Shown here: piece by piece, positions 63,560-64,000 of the stretch
Layout: every line of letters starts with the position of its first letter
How positions within the stretch are numbered: the first letter of the stretch is position 1
DNA from: a virus
Reading direction: 5' to 3' (one strand)
Length of the DNA stretch: 64,000 bases
IMG/VR virus record: IMGVR_UViG_3300008108_000087
Coordinates: 17,529-81,528 of that record
The notes under the pieces: generated by a model
The model's input: the letters and a program-made list of their open reading frames with translations, nothing else
The model's database searches: none
Told to the model about the DNA's origin: nothing
Program-made: the position numbers and the translations under genes

Positions 63560-64000
63560 TTAGATATTCTCAAAAGAAGCTCCTGTTGGTGTAATAATAA
63601 ACTCAACATCAATAAATTCTAACGCTCTTGTAGGTTTGATGTAAATCTTACCTCTCAATGTGTTAGCATCAATATCCTCTGGATCATTTGATACAGTTAC
63701 ACGGAAATCATATAAACCTCTTTCTTTCTTGATTGACTCAAGGATTGGATTAACCAATCTTAAGAATTCTTGTCTAACTTGATCATCATTTTGTTCAAAC
63801 AATAATCTTACAGCTACTGCAGAAATTAACTTTCTTGCTCTTAATAACAATCTTCTTACGTTGATTCTATCAAGTGCTGATTCTCTAACTTGTAATGTTT
63901 TGTTACCCCAGATAATTGTACCTGTATCAGAGAATGTTGCAATTGGGTTAATTCTTGCTTTGTAAAGTTCATCTCTTTCATCAAGAGTTAACTTTTTAGT
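63560..64000 (-). CDS. Tail sheath protein, C-terminal part
   Basis: The frame is open from the right edge of the window for 146 codons to the stop. It contains Gly-Thr-Ile-Ile-Trp-Gly-Asn-Lys-Thr-Leu and Asp-Arg-Ile-Asn-Val-Arg-Arg-Leu-Leu, hallmarks of the C-terminal sheath domain of contractile tails (T4 gp18 type), and ends Ile-Thr-Pro-Thr-Gly-Ala-Ser-Phe-Glu-Asn-Ile. The N-terminus lies beyond the window, so full length is not known. Sheath and tube adjacent, with a terminator between, is the usual order. Confidence 0.93.
   Translation of the reverse strand, partial: TKKLTLDERDELYKARINPIATFSDTGTIIWGNKTLQVRESALDRINVRRLLLRARKLISAVAVRLLFEQNDDQVRQEFLRLVNPILESIKKERGLYDFRVTVSNDPEDIDANTLRGKIYIKPTRALEFIDVEFIITPTGASFENI

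Overview
The window looks like part of a large tailed-phage genome with a contractile, T4-type tail. The DNA is AT-rich (roughly one third GC by eye), and every gene I accept reads on the minus strand, so transcription runs from right to left. The host is most likely a Bacteroidota bacterium, probably of the Flavobacterium type. This is inferred from a tail adhesin built from about ten repeats resembling the gliding adhesin SprB, from the paucity of strong Shine-Dalgarno sites, and from A/T-rich start contexts. The aerobic class Ia ribonucleotide reductase suggests a host that meets oxygen.

Right to left, the first block (64000 to about 48970) is the tail core. It holds the sheath C-terminus, the tail tube, a gp26-like hub protein with a short overlapping +1-frame ORF, a tape-measure-like protein, a very large tube-cap/hub protein (gp48/gp54-like, with an OmpA-like segment), a gp53-like wedge protein and a 1940-residue baseplate protein. 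Two reading-frame junctions here are the best candidates for new biology. At the first, tape measure and tube cap are joined in the -1 frame by a perfect A AAA AAC heptamer, and the downstream ORF has about 100 open codons with no ATG, GTG or TTG. The second lies just before the tape measure, where tail-assembly-chaperone frameshifts occur in other phages.

The second block (48921 to 39391) is replication, recombination and nucleotide metabolism. It holds three small proteins (one ferritin-like, DUF5856-like), a gp32-like ssDNA-binding protein, a UvsX/RecA recombinase, a 5'-3' exonuclease, a DnaB-type helicase and class Ia NrdB and NrdA. It ends in a GC-rich, hairpin-rich 3' region and a terminator.

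The third block (39229 to 9873) returns to virion genes. gp25-like and gp6-like wedge proteins come first, then a large wedge-like protein with a membrane-like hydrophobic stretch and several unknown tail proteins. A run of adhesin-like proteins follows. They share Pro-Thr linkers and a recurring Cys-Glu-Phe-Val-Ile-Asp cassette, and they carry cadherin, SprB-like, von Willebrand A, PKD-like and carbohydrate-binding-like modules.

The last block (9833 to 1) holds a RuvC-like resolvase, a DnaG-type primase, a RecB-like nuclease, gp47/gp46 (SbcD/SbcC-like) recombination proteins, a ClpP-type protease, a zinc-ribbon protein and a small cluster of membrane/periplasmic coiled-coil proteins that may serve lysis. 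Clear hairpin-plus-T-tract terminators separate several units. An octamer close to TATTTATA (minus strand) lies shortly upstream of many unit heads and may be a phage promoter element. I saw no tRNA, CRISPR, insertion sequence or retroelement.
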